Source: Rugamonas sp. A1-17 (GTDB lineage Bacteria; Pseudomonadota; Gammaproteobacteria; Burkholderiales; Burkholderiaceae_D). Taken from it: a stretch of 64,000 bases of DNA. This document shows, piece after piece, positions 29,136-38,498 of the stretch. The notes below the pieces were generated by a model, which saw only the letters and a list, made by a program, of their open reading frames with translations, ran no database searches and was not told where the DNA came from. The stretch is taken from NCBI GenBank assembly GCA_025548565.1, contig JAJLPB010000003.1:555251-619250 (forward strand). Reading direction: 5' to 3'. The position numbers were made by a program, and so were the translations under genes. Each line of letters opens with the position of its first letter. Positions within the stretch are counted from its first letter, which is position 1.

Positions 29136-29762
29136 ATGGCGTTCAATCCCACCGCCCGGCAGACCGGGCTGATCAAGGCTGCGCTGTTCGTGCTGGCGCT
29201 GGTGCCGTTGGCGCGCATGGTGTACCTGACGGTGACCGGGCAACTGGTCGAGCCGCTGGAATTCATCACGCGCGGCACCGGCGACTGGACCTTGTACTTC
29301 CTGTGCTTCACGCTGGCGGTGACGCCGCTGCGCAAGCTGAGCAAATGGAACTGGCTGATCAAGCTGCGCCGCATGATGGGGCTGTACATGTTCTTCTACG
29401 GCCTGCTGCACTTCATGACCTTCCTGTGGTTCGATCATTTCTTCGACGTGCAGGAGATGTGGAAGGATGTGCTGAAGCGGCCGTTCATCACGGTGGGCTT
29501 CATCGCCTTCGTGCTGTTGATACCGCTGGCCGCGACCAGTACCAACGCCATGATCAAGCGGCTGGGCGGCAAGCGCTGGCAGTGGCTGCACCGGCTGATC
29601 TATGTGATCGCGCCGTTGGCCATCCTGCACTTCTGGTGGATGAAGGCGGGCAAGCACAACTTCACGCAGCCGATCATCTTCGGCCTGATCCTGGGCGCGC
29701 TGCTGTTGATGCGTGTGTACTGGGCGCGCGGCAAGGCGCTGTCGGCCGCGGCGGCGCGCTAG
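29136..29762 (+). CDS. msrQ: MsrPQ haem-binding membrane subunit MsrQ (YedZ)
   Basis: MsrQ passes electrons from the respiratory chain to MsrP. The 208-residue product has about six membrane spans of the ferric-reductase-like type. Candidate haem ligands are the His residues in GLLHFMTFLWFDHFF (about 88-102) and HRLIYVIAPLAILHFWW (about 151-167). It follows msrP by 4 bp and so belongs to the same operon. The C-terminus ends shortly after the last span (ARGKALSAAAAR). A 54-bp gap separates it from the broken Rpn-type gene. Confidence 0.95.
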   Translation: MAFNPTARQTGLIKAALFVLALVPLARMVYLTVTGQLVEPLEFITRGTGDWTLYFLCFTLAVTPLRKLSKWNWLIKLRRMMGLYMFFYGLLHFMTFLWFDHFFDVQEMWKDVLKRPFITVGFIAFVLLIPLAATSTNAMIKRLGGKRWQWLHRLIYVIAPLAILHFWWMKAGKHNFTQPIIFGLILGALLLMRVYWARGKALSAAAAR

Positions 29763-29816
29763 CGCCCCTTTGAGCGCGCCCAACAGCGGCGCGCTGCGCC
29801 TCGCTACACTGGGCCG

Positions 29817-30670
29817 ATGGCCAGCGAGGACGACACCGCATACAAGCAACTGTTAAGCAACTGTTCGCATACCCGGAAATGGTGCGCGACCTGTTGCTGG
29901 GCTTTGTGCCGGGCGACTGGGTGTATCAGCTGGACCTGGCCAGCTTCGAGCGCGTCAACGGCAGCTACGTCAGCGACGGCGGCCATCACCGCCACAGCGA
30001 TATGGTCTGGCGCGTGCGATTGTCCGGCGAATGGATCTACATCTACCTGCTGCTCGAATTCCAATCCCGCTCCGATCACTGGATGGCGCTGCGCATGCAG
30101 GTCTACATTGGATTGCTGTACCAGGAACTGGTCAAGCGCCACGAACTCCCCCAACCAGGCAGATTGCCGCCGGTATTTCCTGTCGTCTTGTACAACAGCC
30201 TGAAGCGGTGGACAGCTTGCTGTGAGTTGGGCGAACTTGTTTTACCCGGGCATCCCGATTTGGTAAATCTGCAGCCGAGTCAACGATATCTGGAAGCTGA
30301 ACACTGGAATCGGTTGTCGGCGAGCGCTGCAGTGACTGGCCTTAAGCGGAGTCTCAACCGCCGGATTGCGCGCCGGTTGTCGCAGGTGGCTGGAAGGCGT
30401 AAACTCGACTTGCAAAGTTTGGTCGTGAAGGAGGCGGCGATGGGTGTTCCACAATTTGATACCTTCATTGATGCTCTACGTCACGAAACTCAGCTCGTCG
30501 GGCAAAGGGAGCAGCTGCAACGGCTGTTGGTACGCCGTTTTGGCAGTGTCTCAAAGCGGCTAAAGAAGCGCATTGAAAACGGAGAGGTTGACGACTTGGA
30601 CCGATGGTTTGATCGTTTATTCGATGCGAAGAATATCCAGGACATTTTTGCTGAGGACGTGCCCGCATGA
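29817..30670 (+). pseudogene. Rpn-family recombination-promoting nuclease, frameshifted by an 11-bp duplication
   Basis: Rpn proteins (PF04754) are PD-(D/E)XK nucleases linked to recombination and phage defence. Translation from 29817 begins as the family does (MASEDDTAYKQL) but then leaves the frame. The cause is visible: AAGCAACTGTT occurs twice in tandem (29844-29854 and 29855-29865). With one copy removed the frame reads YKQLFAYPEMVRDLLLGF and continues to 30670. The rest is intact: core motif LLEFQSR (catalytic E-x-Q type), PVFPVVLYN and the C-terminal helical part. An ATG at 29879 could give a 263-residue product lacking the first 17 residues and the DTxYKQLF motif, but no good ribosome site precedes it. 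The 3' half (from about 30220) is poorer in GC than its surroundings, which suggests transfer. Confidence 0.8.
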
Positions 30671-30671
30671 A

Positions 30672-30703
30672 AAAAGCCGCCGGCGATGACGCGGGCGGCT
30701 TTT
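30672..30703. terminator. Bidirectional intrinsic terminator between the Rpn gene and lysA
   Basis: AAAAGCCGCC (30672-30681) and GGCGGCTTTT (30694-30703) pair perfectly over 10 bp with a 12-nt loop. A-tract and T-tract flank both sides, so it can end transcripts from either strand. Confidence 0.85.
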
Positions 30704-30721
30704 GCTTGCCGGCTGAACGGC

Positions 30722-31999
30722 TTACTTGATCAGCGATTCCAGCGCATACAGGTCGGCCGGGTTCTCGCGCTGGCGCACCACGTGGCACACCTCGCCATCG
30801 ACGATGATCTCCGCCGCGCGGCCGCGCGTGTTGTAGTTGGACGCCATCGTCATGCCGTAGGCGCCCGCGCTGTGCATCACCAGCAGGTCGCCGGCCTCCA
30901 CCGCCAGCTCGCGGTCGCGCGCCAGCCAGTCGCCCGACTCGCAGATCGGACCCACCACGTCATACGCCAGCGCGCCAGCCTTGCCCTGCACCACAGGCTG
31001 CATGTCCATCCACGCCTGGTACAGCGCCGGACGCGCCATGTCGTTCATCGCCGCATCGACCACGCAGAAATTCTTTTCCTCGCCGTGCTTGATGAACTCC
31101 ACCTTGGTCAGCAGCACGCCGGTGTCGCCGACGATCGAACGGCCCGGCTCGAAGATCACCTTGATCGGCTTGCCTGCATGGCGCTCCGCGCGCCACGCGT
31201 CCACGCGCGCGAACAGGCGGGCCAGGTACTCGCCCACCGGCACCGGCGGCGCTTCGCCCGCTTCGCCGTAGTTGATGCCGATGCCGCCGCCGATGTCCAG
31301 GTGATGCAGCACGATGCCCTCGTCGCCCAGCTTGTCGATCAGCTCGATCAGGCGGTCCAGCGCCTCCAGCAGCGGCGCGTCGTCCAGCAGCTGCGAGCCG
31401 ATGTGGCAGTCGATGCCGGCCACTTCCAGGTGCGGCAGCTTGGCGGCCGCGCGGTAGGTGTCGAGCGCGTCGTCGAAGGCCACGCCGAACTTGTTGGCCT
31501 TCAGGCCGGTCGCGATGTAGGGATGGGTCTTGGCGTCCACGTTGGGGTTGACGCGCAGCGATACGCGCGCGGTCTTGCCCATGGAACCGGCCACTTCGTT
31601 GAGGCGGTGCAGCTCGGGGATCGATTCGACGTTGAAGCACAGGATGTCGTGCGACAGCGCCAGGCGCATTTCGTCGACGCTCTTGCCGACGCCGGAGAAG
31701 ATCACCTTGCGCGGATCGCCGCCGGCCGCCAGCACGCGCAGCAGTTCGCCGCCGGAGACGATGTCGAAGCCGGCGCCCTGGCGCGCCAGCAGGTCGAGGA
31801 TGGCCAGGTTGGAGTTGGCCTTCATGGCGTAGCAGACCAGCGCGTCGCGGCCGGCGCAGGCGTCGGCGTACGAGGCGAAGTTGGCCAGCAGCGCCGCTTT
31901 CGAGTACACATAGGTCGGGGTGCCGAACTGCGCGGCGATGGCGGCCAGCGAGGCGCCCTCGGCGTGCAGCACGCCATTTACATAGGAAAATTGCGACAT
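30722..31999 (-). CDS. lysA: Diaminopimelate decarboxylase
   Basis: LysA removes CO2 from meso-diaminopimelate to form L-lysine, the last step of lysine synthesis. The product has 425 residues. The pyridoxal phosphate lysine is K60 ([10 protein letters not shown]). The phosphate-binding Gly run is [10 protein letters not shown], and the second-domain Cys lies in [16 protein letters not shown]. The start codon is 5 bp after the stop of lptM, so the pair is translationally coupled. The lptM-lysA order is common in beta- and gammaproteobacteria. A terminator lies downstream. Confidence 0.97.
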   Translation of the reverse strand: MSQFSYVNGVLHAEGASLAAIAAQFGTPTYVYSKAALLANFASYADACAGRDALVCYAMKANSNLAILDLLARQGAGFDIVSGGELLRVLAAGGDPRKVIFSGVGKSVDEMRLALSHDILCFNVESIPELHRLNEVAGSMGKTARVSLRVNPNVDAKTHPYIATGLKANKFGVAFDDALDTYRAAAKLPHLEVAGIDCHIGSQLLDDAPLLEALDRLIELIDKLGDEGIVLHHLDIGGGIGINYGEAGEAPPVPVGEYLARLFARVDAWRAERHAGKPIKVIFEPGRSIVGDTGVLLTKVEFIKHGEEKNFCVVDAAMNDMARPALYQAWMDMQPVVQGKAGALAYDVVGPICESGDWLARDRELAVEAGDLLVMHSAGAYGMTMASNYNTRGRAAEIIVDGEVCHVVRQRENPADLYALESLIK

Positions 32000-32004
32000 A
32001 AGGA

Positions 32005-32187
32005 TTATTGTTGAGGTGCTGGAGTGGATGGAACCGGGGCAGCTTCAGTGCTCTTGGCAGGCTTGGCCGGTGGAGCCTTGGGCAGGTACAACGGGCCGGG
32101 TTGGCCGCAGCCGCTCAACAAGACGGTCAGGCACAGGGCGGTTGTGCCGCAAACGGTGCCGATAAATAAACGGAATGTGGACTTCAC
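32005..32187 (-). CDS. lptM: Small outer-membrane lipoprotein LptM (YifL-like)
   Basis: A lipoprotein of 60 residues. The signal peptide ends in a lipobox with the lipidated C27 (VLLSGC), directly followed by GQPGPLYLP, the hallmark of the LptM/YifL family. The tail is rich in Pro, Ala and Lys. In E. coli, LptM helps the LptDE lipopolysaccharide translocon to mature. The start is a GTG at 32187. It sits directly upstream of lysA, the usual synteny. It is divergent from cyaY with only 39 bp between the two start codons. Confidence 0.88.
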   Translation of the reverse strand: MKSTFRLFIGTVCGTTALCLTVLLSGCGQPGPLYLPKAPPAKPAKSTEAAPVPSTPAPQQ

Positions 32188-32226
32188 GATAAAATCATGG
32201 ATTGACTATAGATACTGGAGTGTAGC

Positions 32227-32556
32227 ATGGGCGAATCAGAATTCCTGGCGCAGGCCGAGGCCACCCTTACCGCCATCGAGGCCGCGCTGGACCGGCTGAA
32301 CGACGAGGACATGGTCGACGTCGAGTGCAGCCGCAGCGGCAATGTGCTGGAAATCGAGTTTATCGACAATGGTTCCAAGATCATCGTCAACAGCCAGGCC
32401 GCGATGCAGGAGCTGTGGGTGGCGTCCCGCTCGGGCGGCTACCACTACAAGCAGAAGGACGGCAAGTGGCTCAACACCCGCGACGGCTCCGAGCTGTTCT
32501 ACTCGCTGTCGGAAATGGTCAGCGCGCAGGGCGGGGCGCCGGTCGTGATCGGCTGA
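32227..32556 (+). CDS. cyaY: Iron-sulfur cluster assembly protein CyaY (frataxin)
   Basis: Bacterial frataxin, 109 residues, binds iron and tunes the cysteine desulfurase in Fe-S cluster assembly. The acidic first helix is present (EFLAQAEATLTAIEAALDRL, then NDEDMVDVE). The beta-sheet core follows, with NGSKIIVNSQ and the typical ELWVASRSGGYHY-like strand and loop and a final DGSELFYSLSEMVSAQ helix. GGAG precedes the ATG. It is divergent from lptM, an arrangement also seen in gammaproteobacteria (cyaY/yifL). The gene is monocistronic here; an acyltransferase gene begins 66 bp downstream. Confidence 0.95.
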   Translation: MGESEFLAQAEATLTAIEAALDRLNDEDMVDVECSRSGNVLEIEFIDNGSKIIVNSQAAMQELWVASRSGGYHYKQKDGKWLNTRDGSELFYSLSEMVSAQGGAPVVIG

Positions 32557-32622
32557 CCGGCAGGGCGGGGCCTGGTTGACGCTATAGTAAAATTGTCATC
32601 CAGCCTATTCTGCCTACCGTGA

Positions 32623-34701
32623 ATGAATCATTTCCAAAAGCAAGTCCATCATGAGGCGGCCGCGTTGCATAGCGATACGCCGGTCCACCCCAAGTACCGC
32701 CCGGACATCGACGGCCTGCGCGCCGTCGCCGTGCTGTGCGTGGTCATCTTCCACGCCTTCCCCGACGCGCTCAAGGGCGGTTTCATCGGCGTCGACATCT
32801 TCTTTGTCATCTCCGGCTTCCTGATCAGCACCATCATCATCAGCAACCTCGAACGTGGCAGTTTCAGCTTTGCCGATTTCTACGGCCGCCGCGTGCGCCG
32901 CATTTTCCCGGTGCTGTTGCTGGTGCTGGCGGCCTGCTTCGTGGCCGGCTGGTTCGTGTTGCTGGGCGCCGAGTACAAGCAGCTGGGCAAGCACATGGCC
33001 GGCGGCGCCGGTTTCGTCGCCAACTACGTGCTGTGGGACGAGAGCGGCTACTTTGACAACGCCGCCCACACCAAGCCGCTGCTGCACCTGTGGTCGCTCG
33101 GCGTGGAAGAGCAGTTCTACCTCGTGTGGCCTGCGCTGCTGTGGTTCGCGGCGCGGCGCGGCTTCAACCTGCTGACCACCTCCATTGTGCTGGGCCTGCT
33201 CTCCTTCGGCTTGAACGTGGCCGCCGTGCACGGCGACGCCATGCGCGCGTTCTACTCGCCGCAGACGCGCTTCTGGCAAATGCTGACCGGCTCGACGCTG
33301 GCGGCGCTGACCCTGCGCGGCCGCACGCTGCTGGGCCGCTGGCAGCCGGCGCTGGACGGCTGGCTGGGCAAGGTGATCTACGCCGAGCCGCAGCCGCGCG
33401 ACGGCGCGGTCTGGCGCGACGTGCAATCGCTGCTGGGTGCCGGCCTGATCCTGATTGGCCTGCTGCGCATCACGCAGGAGCGCGCCTTTCCGGGCTGGTG
33501 GGCCGTGCTGCCGACGCTGGGCGCGGCCATGATCATCGCCGCCGGCAGCCGCGCCTGGTTCAACCGCGTGGTGCTGGGCAGCCGCGTGCTGGTGTGGTTC
33601 GGCCTGATCAGCTTTCCCCTGTACCTGTGGCACTGGCCGCTGCTGGTGTTTGCCCGCATGGTCGAGCGCTCCGAACCGTCGGCCGCGCTGGGCGCCTGCG
33701 CGGTGGCGGCCTCGGTCGTGTTGGCCTGGCTCAGCTACCACCTGCTGGAGCGGCCGATCCGCGCCGGCGGCCGCCAGCGCGCCAAGACCGTGGTGCTGCT
33801 GGTGTTGATGCTGGCGGTGGGCGGCGTCGGCTACAACACCTATGAGCGCGACGGCCTGGGCTTCCGCATGAAGGACCGCCAGGCCTTTGGCGACTATTTT
33901 GAAAACTATCCGGCCGAATGGCGTTTCTTCTTCCGCGTCGGCATCCCCGACAAATACCACCTCGAATGCGAATTCTTCGACATCGCCAAGTACCGCGCCG
34001 GCCGCATGGACTCGATCCCGCGCCCGTCCATCGACGAGCGCTGCTACAAGCGCGATCCGTCCAAGCCCAAGGCCGTGCTGCTGTGGGGCGATTCGCACGC
34101 CGAGCACCTGTCCTTCGGCATCCGCAACAACCTGCCGGCCGACTGGCAGGTGCTGCAGGTGGCCAGTTCCGGCTGCCTGCCGACCCTGGCCGCGACCGGC
34201 CCATCGGACGTCGACCAGTGCACGCAGAACAGCTGGTTCGCGCTCAAGACCATCGCCGACACCCATCCCGACGTGGTGGTGGTGGCGCAGAGCGTCGGCC
34301 ACACGCTGGAGGGCATGAAGCGCATCGCCGAGCGCCTGCAGGCGATGGGCGTGCCCAAGGTGGTGTTCCCCGGCCCCGATCCGCACTGGACCGAGTACCT
34401 GCCCAAGCTGATGATGACCAAGCTGTGGTTGACCAAGCCGCGCCGCACCTTTGCCGGCATCGACCGCGAGCTGATGGCGAGTAACGCCGCGCTGCAGGCC
34501 GGCTTCCCGAAGAGCGACCGCGCGGTGTTCGTCAATCTGATGGATTTCTTCTGCAACCAGGACGGTTGCCTGACCTACCTGGGCGATGACCCGATGACCG
34601 GCATCACCAGTTACGACTACAGCCACCTGATGCCGCAGGCCTCGGACCTGCTGGGCAAGCAGCTGCTGGCCAAGGTGATCACCGGCGACATCAAGCCCTG
34701 A
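32623..34701 (+). CDS. OafB-like O-acyltransferase (AT3 membrane domain plus SGNH domain)
   Basis: A 692-residue two-domain enzyme that adds acetyl or other acyl groups to surface polysaccharide. The N-terminal acyltransferase-3 domain (about 25-375) opens with YRPDIDGLRAVAVLCVVIFH and contains about ten membrane spans, including GGFIGVDIFFVISGFLIS and the PLLHLWSLGVEEQFYL loop. The C-terminal SGNH-hydrolase-like domain (about 440-690) has the nucleophile S491 in LLWGDSHAEHLS and the D665-x-x-H668 pair in YDYSHLMP. The target glycan is unknown, and no O-antigen genes surround it. Its 3' end faces mrcA, only 22 bp away. Confidence 0.9.
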   Translation: MNHFQKQVHHEAAALHSDTPVHPKYRPDIDGLRAVAVLCVVIFHAFPDALKGGFIGVDIFFVISGFLISTIIISNLERGSFSFADFYGRRVRRIFPVLLLVLAACFVAGWFVLLGAEYKQLGKHMAGGAGFVANYVLWDESGYFDNAAHTKPLLHLWSLGVEEQFYLVWPALLWFAARRGFNLLTTSIVLGLLSFGLNVAAVHGDAMRAFYSPQTRFWQMLTGSTLAALTLRGRTLLGRWQPALDGWLGKVIYAEPQPRDGAVWRDVQSLLGAGLILIGLLRITQERAFPGWWAVLPTLGAAMIIAAGSRAWFNRVVLGSRVLVWFGLISFPLYLWHWPLLVFARMVERSEPSAALGACAVAASVVLAWLSYHLLERPIRAGGRQRAKTVVLLVLMLAVGGVGYNTYERDGLGFRMKDRQAFGDYFENYPAEWRFFFRVGIPDKYHLECEFFDIAKYRAGRMDSIPRPSIDERCYKRDPSKPKAVLLWGDSHAEHLSFGIRNNLPADWQVLQVASSGCLPTLAATGPSDVDQCTQNSWFALKTIADTHPDVVVVAQSVGHTLEGMKRIAERLQAMGVPKVVFPGPDPHWTEYLPKLMMTKLWLTKPRRTFAGIDRELMASNAALQAGFPKSDRAVFVNLMDFFCNQDGCLTYLGDDPMTGITSYDYSHLMPQASDLLGKQLLAKVITGDIKP

Positions 34702-34712
34702 TGCCGCCGGCC

Positions 34713-34751
34713 GGACGCCGTCGTCAGAACAGTTCGTTCTTGACGGCGTCC
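34713..34751 (+). terminator. Hairpin overlapping the convergent ends of the acyltransferase and mrcA genes
   Basis: GGACGCCGTC (34713-34722) and GACGGCGTCC (34742-34751) pair perfectly. Inside, AGAAC and GTTCT can also pair. A T-run occurs 6 bp after the stem (TTGGCTTTTT) on the plus strand. The right arm lies inside the mrcA coding end. Confidence 0.45.
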
Positions 34752-37084
34752 TTGGCTTTTTCCTCGGCCGGCGTGCCGTGCGAGGCGCCGTCGATGTTGT
34801 GCACGCCGGTGCCGGGCGGATTCTCCGTGTAGTAGTACTCGTCGCCCACCAGCATCACGCCTTCCGGCACCGCCCGCTCCTCGATCGGGATGTTCTTCAG
34901 CGCCTTCTGCATGTAGCCGATCCAGATCGGCAGCGCCAGGCCGCCGCCGGTTTCGCGGTTGCCCAGGTTCTTCGGCTGGTCGTAGCCGATCCAGGCGATG
35001 CCCACCAGGTGCGGCTGGTAGCCGGCGAACCAGGCGTCGATCGAATCGTTGGTGGTGCCGGTCTTGCCCGACAGGTCGGGACGCTTGAGCACCAGCGCCT
35101 TGGTCGCCGTGCCGAAGCGCACCACGTCCTTCAGCATGCTGTCCATCAGGAAGGCGTTGCGCTCGTCGATGACGCGGTTCTTCTCGTCGCCGGCCTTGTC
35201 GGGATTGGCCTGCGACAGGATCTTGCCGTCGGCGTCGGTCACCTTGGAGATCAGGTAGGGGCTGACCTTGTAGCCGCCGTTGGCGAACACCGCGTAGGCG
35301 CCGGCCATCTGCAGCGGCGTGACGTTGCCCGCGCCCAGCGCCAGCGTCAGGTAGGGCGGGTTCTTGTCGGCGTCGAAGCCGAAGCGGGTGCTGTACTCCT
35401 GGCCGTACTTGGCGCCGATCTTGTGCAGGATGCGGATCGAGATCATGTTCTTGGACTTGGTCAGGCCGCGCCGCATCGTCATCGGCCCTTCGTACTTGCC
35501 GTCGTAGTTCTTCGGCTCCCAGGCCTGGCCGCCGGTCTGGCCGGCGTCGAACGAGATCGGCGCGTCGTTGATGATGGTGGCCGGCGACAGGCCGCGCTCC
35601 AGCGAGGCCGAGTAGATGAACGGTTTGAACGACGAGCCCGGCTGGCGCCAGGCCTGGGTCACGTGGTTGAACTTGCTGCGGTTGTAGTCGAAGCCGCCCA
35701 CCATGGCCTTGATCGCGCCGTCGTGGGTGTCGGCCGCGACAAACGCCGATTCGATTTCCGGCAGCTGCGTCACTTGCCAGTCCTTACCCTCCTGCATGAC
35801 GCGGATCACCGCGCCGCGGCGGATGCGCTTGTTCGGCGCGGCCTTGTCGGACAGCCACGAGCGGCCCATCTCCAGCCCCGGGCCGCTGATCTTGATTTCC
35901 TCGCCGGTGGCGGTGACGGCGGTGATCAGCTGCGGCGTGGCGGCCAGCACCATGGCGGCCACGATGTCGTCGCTGTCCGGATGGTCGGCCAGCTCGGTCT
36001 CGATGGCGTCGTCCGCTTCTTCCTTGTTTTGCGGGATGTCGATGTAGGCTTCCGGGCCGCGATAGGCGTGGCGCTTCTCGTAGTCCATCACGCCCTTGCG
36101 CAGCGCCAGGTAGGCGGCGTCCTGGTCGGCCTTGGTGATGGTGGTGAACACGTTCAGGCCGCGCGTGTAGGTGTCCTCCTTGAACTGCTCGTACACCAGC
36201 TGGCGCGCCATCTCGGCCACGTACTCGGCGTGCACGCCGAACTCGCTGCTGTCGGTCTTGACCTTGAGCGGCTCGGCCTTGGCCTCCTCGAACTGCTTGT
36301 CGGTGATATAGCCGAGCTCGTGCATGCGCTGCAGGATGTACTGCTGGCGGGTGCGCGCGCGCTTGGGATTGACCACCGGATTGTAGGCCGACGGCGCCTT
36401 CGGCAGGCCGGCCAGCATGGCCGCCTCGGCCACGCTGATGTCCTTCAGGTTCTTGCCGAAATAGATTTGCGCGGCCGACGAGAAACCATAGGCGCGCTGG
36501 CCCAGGTAGATCTGGTTCATGTAAACCTCGAGGATCTGGTCCTTGCTGAGGTTTTTCTCTATCTTCCAGGCCAACAATATCTCATAGGCCTTGCGCTTGA
36601 TCGTCTGTTCGCTCGACAGGAAGAAGTTGCGCGCCACCTGCTGGGTGATGGTGGAGGCGCCCTGCTTGGCGCCGCCGGTGGCGTTGTGCACGGCCGCGCG
36701 CAGGATGCCGGTGTAGTCGATGCCGCCGTGCTCGTAGAAGCGGTCGTCCTCGATGGCCAGCACGGCCTTCTTCATCACGTCGGGAATGTCCTTGATGCGC
36801 ACCAGGTTGCGGCGCTCCTCGCCGAACTCGCCGATCAGCACGTTATCGGCCGAGAAGATACGCAGCGGCATTTTCGGACGGTAGTCGGTCAGCGTGTCGA
36901 GCTCGGGCAGGTTGGGGTAGGCCATCGCCAGCCCGAACACCACCAGCAGCAGGCCCACCAGCCCGAGGCCGACCACGGACAGGCCGGCCAGCAGGAAGAA
37001 ACGGGTGGCGGGTTTGCCCGCCGGCTTGCCGGATGCGCCGGGCGGATTCGAAGGTGGCGGGGCCGAATTGGAAGAAGAAGCCAT
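34724..37084 (-). CDS. mrcA: Penicillin-binding protein 1A (bifunctional transglycosylase/transpeptidase)
   Basis: PBP1A polymerises and cross-links peptidoglycan at the outer face of the inner membrane. The product has 786 residues. A cytoplasmic Pro/Gly tail and one anchor span (about 29-54) precede the GT51 glycosyltransferase domain, with catalytic E112 in AIEDDRFYEHGG. The transpeptidase domain has the SxxK motif in PGSSFKPF (serine near 480), SKNM as the SxN motif, and SGKTGTTND (lysine near 670) as the KTG motif. An OB-like domain sits between the two. It is divergent from pilMNOPQ, the arrangement normal for beta- and gammaproteobacteria (ponA/pilM). Confidence 0.97.
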   Translation of the reverse strand: MASSSNSAPPPSNPPGASGKPAGKPATRFFLLAGLSVVGLGLVGLLLVVFGLAMAYPNLPELDTLTDYRPKMPLRIFSADNVLIGEFGEERRNLVRIKDIPDVMKKAVLAIEDDRFYEHGGIDYTGILRAAVHNATGGAKQGASTITQQVARNFFLSSEQTIKRKAYEILLAWKIEKNLSKDQILEVYMNQIYLGQRAYGFSSAAQIYFGKNLKDISVAEAAMLAGLPKAPSAYNPVVNPKRARTRQQYILQRMHELGYITDKQFEEAKAEPLKVKTDSSEFGVHAEYVAEMARQLVYEQFKEDTYTRGLNVFTTITKADQDAAYLALRKGVMDYEKRHAYRGPEAYIDIPQNKEEADDAIETELADHPDSDDIVAAMVLAATPQLITAVTATGEEIKISGPGLEMGRSWLSDKAAPNKRIRRGAVIRVMQEGKDWQVTQLPEIESAFVAADTHDGAIKAMVGGFDYNRSKFNHVTQAWRQPGSSFKPFIYSASLERGLSPATIINDAPISFDAGQTGGQAWEPKNYDGKYEGPMTMRRGLTKSKNMISIRILHKIGAKYGQEYSTRFGFDADKNPPYLTLALGAGNVTPLQMAGAYAVFANGGYKVSPYLISKVTDADGKILSQANPDKAGDEKNRVIDERNAFLMDSMLKDVVRFGTATKALVLKRPDLSGKTGTTNDSIDAWFAGYQPHLVGIAWIGYDQPKNLGNRETGGGLALPIWIGYMQKALKNIPIEERAVPEGVMLVGDEYYYTENPPGTGVHNIDGASHGTPAEEKAKDAVKNELF

Positions 37085-37421
37085 GCAGTACGATCTCTCA
37101 GTTATGTTTGCGGGCCATTATAAGCGAGGCAAGGGTCGCGGCGCGCACTGCCTGTGGACAGGAATCTTTACCCGTAAGCAACAAAGCAACTCAGTTGTTT
37201 TTGCGGCCAGATCGTGCCGGAAAAGTGTGGTGAAACCCTCACACCACGGCAATTGTGCACAATAGAAATACCTTTACACTTATATAGGCAGGATTTAATG
37301 TACGGTCATAGATAAGCAGTCTAAACGCTGGTTTTCAAACGAGTTCCTAAATGCAAACTGTTCGAATATTGATTCGGCGGCAAAGAAATCCAGGCGCCAG
37401 CCGTGGCGCCGGGAGGCTCGT
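37085..37421. promoter_or_regulatory. Divergent intergenic region of mrcA and pilM
   Basis: This 337-bp region holds no gene. It contains a perfect 12-bp palindrome ATTGTGCACAAT (37252-37263), followed by an AT-rich stretch (about 37262-37300) that could carry the pilM promoter (TTTACA near 37273). A strong ribosome site GGGAGG (37411-37416) precedes the pilM ATG. The pilM leader is about 120 nt if transcription starts near 37300. No regulator consensus is recognised. Confidence 0.4.
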
Positions 37422-38498
37422 ATGATCGATATCAAGGCGCTGCTGGGGCAGGGCAATCCGCCGCTGGTGGGCATCGACATCAGCACCTCCAGCGTGCGCC
37501 TGGTCGAGCTGGCGCAGGGCGGCAAGGGCGAGTACCGGCTGGAGCGCTACGCCGCCGAGCCGCTGCCGCGCGGCGCCGTGGTCGACGGCAATATCGAGAA
37601 CATGGACCAGGTGGTCGACGCGGTGCGCCGGGTCTGGAAGAAAAGCGGCACCCGCACCAGGCTGGTGGCGCTGGGCATGCCGCCCGCCTCCGTCATCACC
37701 AAGAAAATCATCCTGCCGGCGGGCATGTCGGAAGACCAGCTGGAAGTGCAGGTCGAATCCGAGGCCAGCCAGTACATCCCGTTCGCGCTCGACGAGGTCA
37801 GCCTGGACTTCGACGTCATCGGCCCGGCCGCCAATTCGGCCGAGGACATCGAGGTCATGCTGGCCGCCTCGCGCCGCGAGAAGGTCGAGGACCGGGTCGC
37901 CATCGCCGAGGCCTCGGGCCTGAAGGCCACCGTGATGGACATCGAATCCTACGCCGCCCGCGCCGCGCTGGACCGCGTGACCGCCCAGCTGCCGGAGGCC
38001 GGCGCCGGCCAGGTGGTGGCGCTGTTCCAGATCGGCGCCCAGGTCACGCACATCTCGGTGATGCTCGACGGCGTCACCGTCTACGAGCGCGAGCAGCCCT
38101 TCGGCGGCAACGCGCTGACCCAGGACATCGTGCGCACCTACGGCCTGAGCCACGACGAGGCCGAGGCGCGCAAGAAATCCGGCGACCTGCCCGACACTTA
38201 CCAGGCCGAGCTGCTGACGCCCTTCCTGGAAAGCGCGGCGCTGGAAGTCACGCGCGCGATCCAGTTCTTCTACACCTCGACGCCGTACACGCGGGTCGAC
38301 CAGCTGTTCCTGGCCGGCGGCTGCGCGCTGCTGCCGGGCCTGCTGGAAATGGTGGCCAGCCGCACCAGGATTTCCAGCGCCGTGATCTCGCCGTTCAAGG
38401 GCATGCAGCTGGGCGGCTCGGTGCGCGAGTCGCAGCTGCGCAGCGACGCCCCGGCCTACCTGGTCGCCTGCGGCCTGGCCCTGCGGAGGTTCGGCTGA
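37422..38498 (+). CDS. pilM: Type IV pilus assembly protein PilM
   Basis: PilM is an actin-fold ATP-binding protein that forms a cytoplasmic ring under the type IV pilus and binds the N-terminus of PilN. The product has 358 residues. Actin-fold phosphate loops are seen at VGIDISTSSVRLVEL (about 17-31) and VALFQIGAQVTHISVM; the adenosine motif is LFLAGGCALLPGL (about 299-311). The stop overlaps the pilN start (TGATG). It is the first gene of pilMNOPQ and lies divergent from mrcA. Five pilus genes in the standard order make the assignment firm. Confidence 0.97.
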   Translation: MIDIKALLGQGNPPLVGIDISTSSVRLVELAQGGKGEYRLERYAAEPLPRGAVVDGNIENMDQVVDAVRRVWKKSGTRTRLVALGMPPASVITKKIILPAGMSEDQLEVQVESEASQYIPFALDEVSLDFDVIGPAANSAEDIEVMLAASRREKVEDRVAIAEASGLKATVMDIESYAARAALDRVTAQLPEAGAGQVVALFQIGAQVTHISVMLDGVTVYEREQPFGGNALTQDIVRTYGLSHDEAEARKKSGDLPDTYQAELLTPFLESAALEVTRAIQFFYTSTPYTRVDQLFLAGGCALLPGLLEMVASRTRISSAVISPFKGMQLGGSVRESQLRSDAPAYLVACGLALRRFG

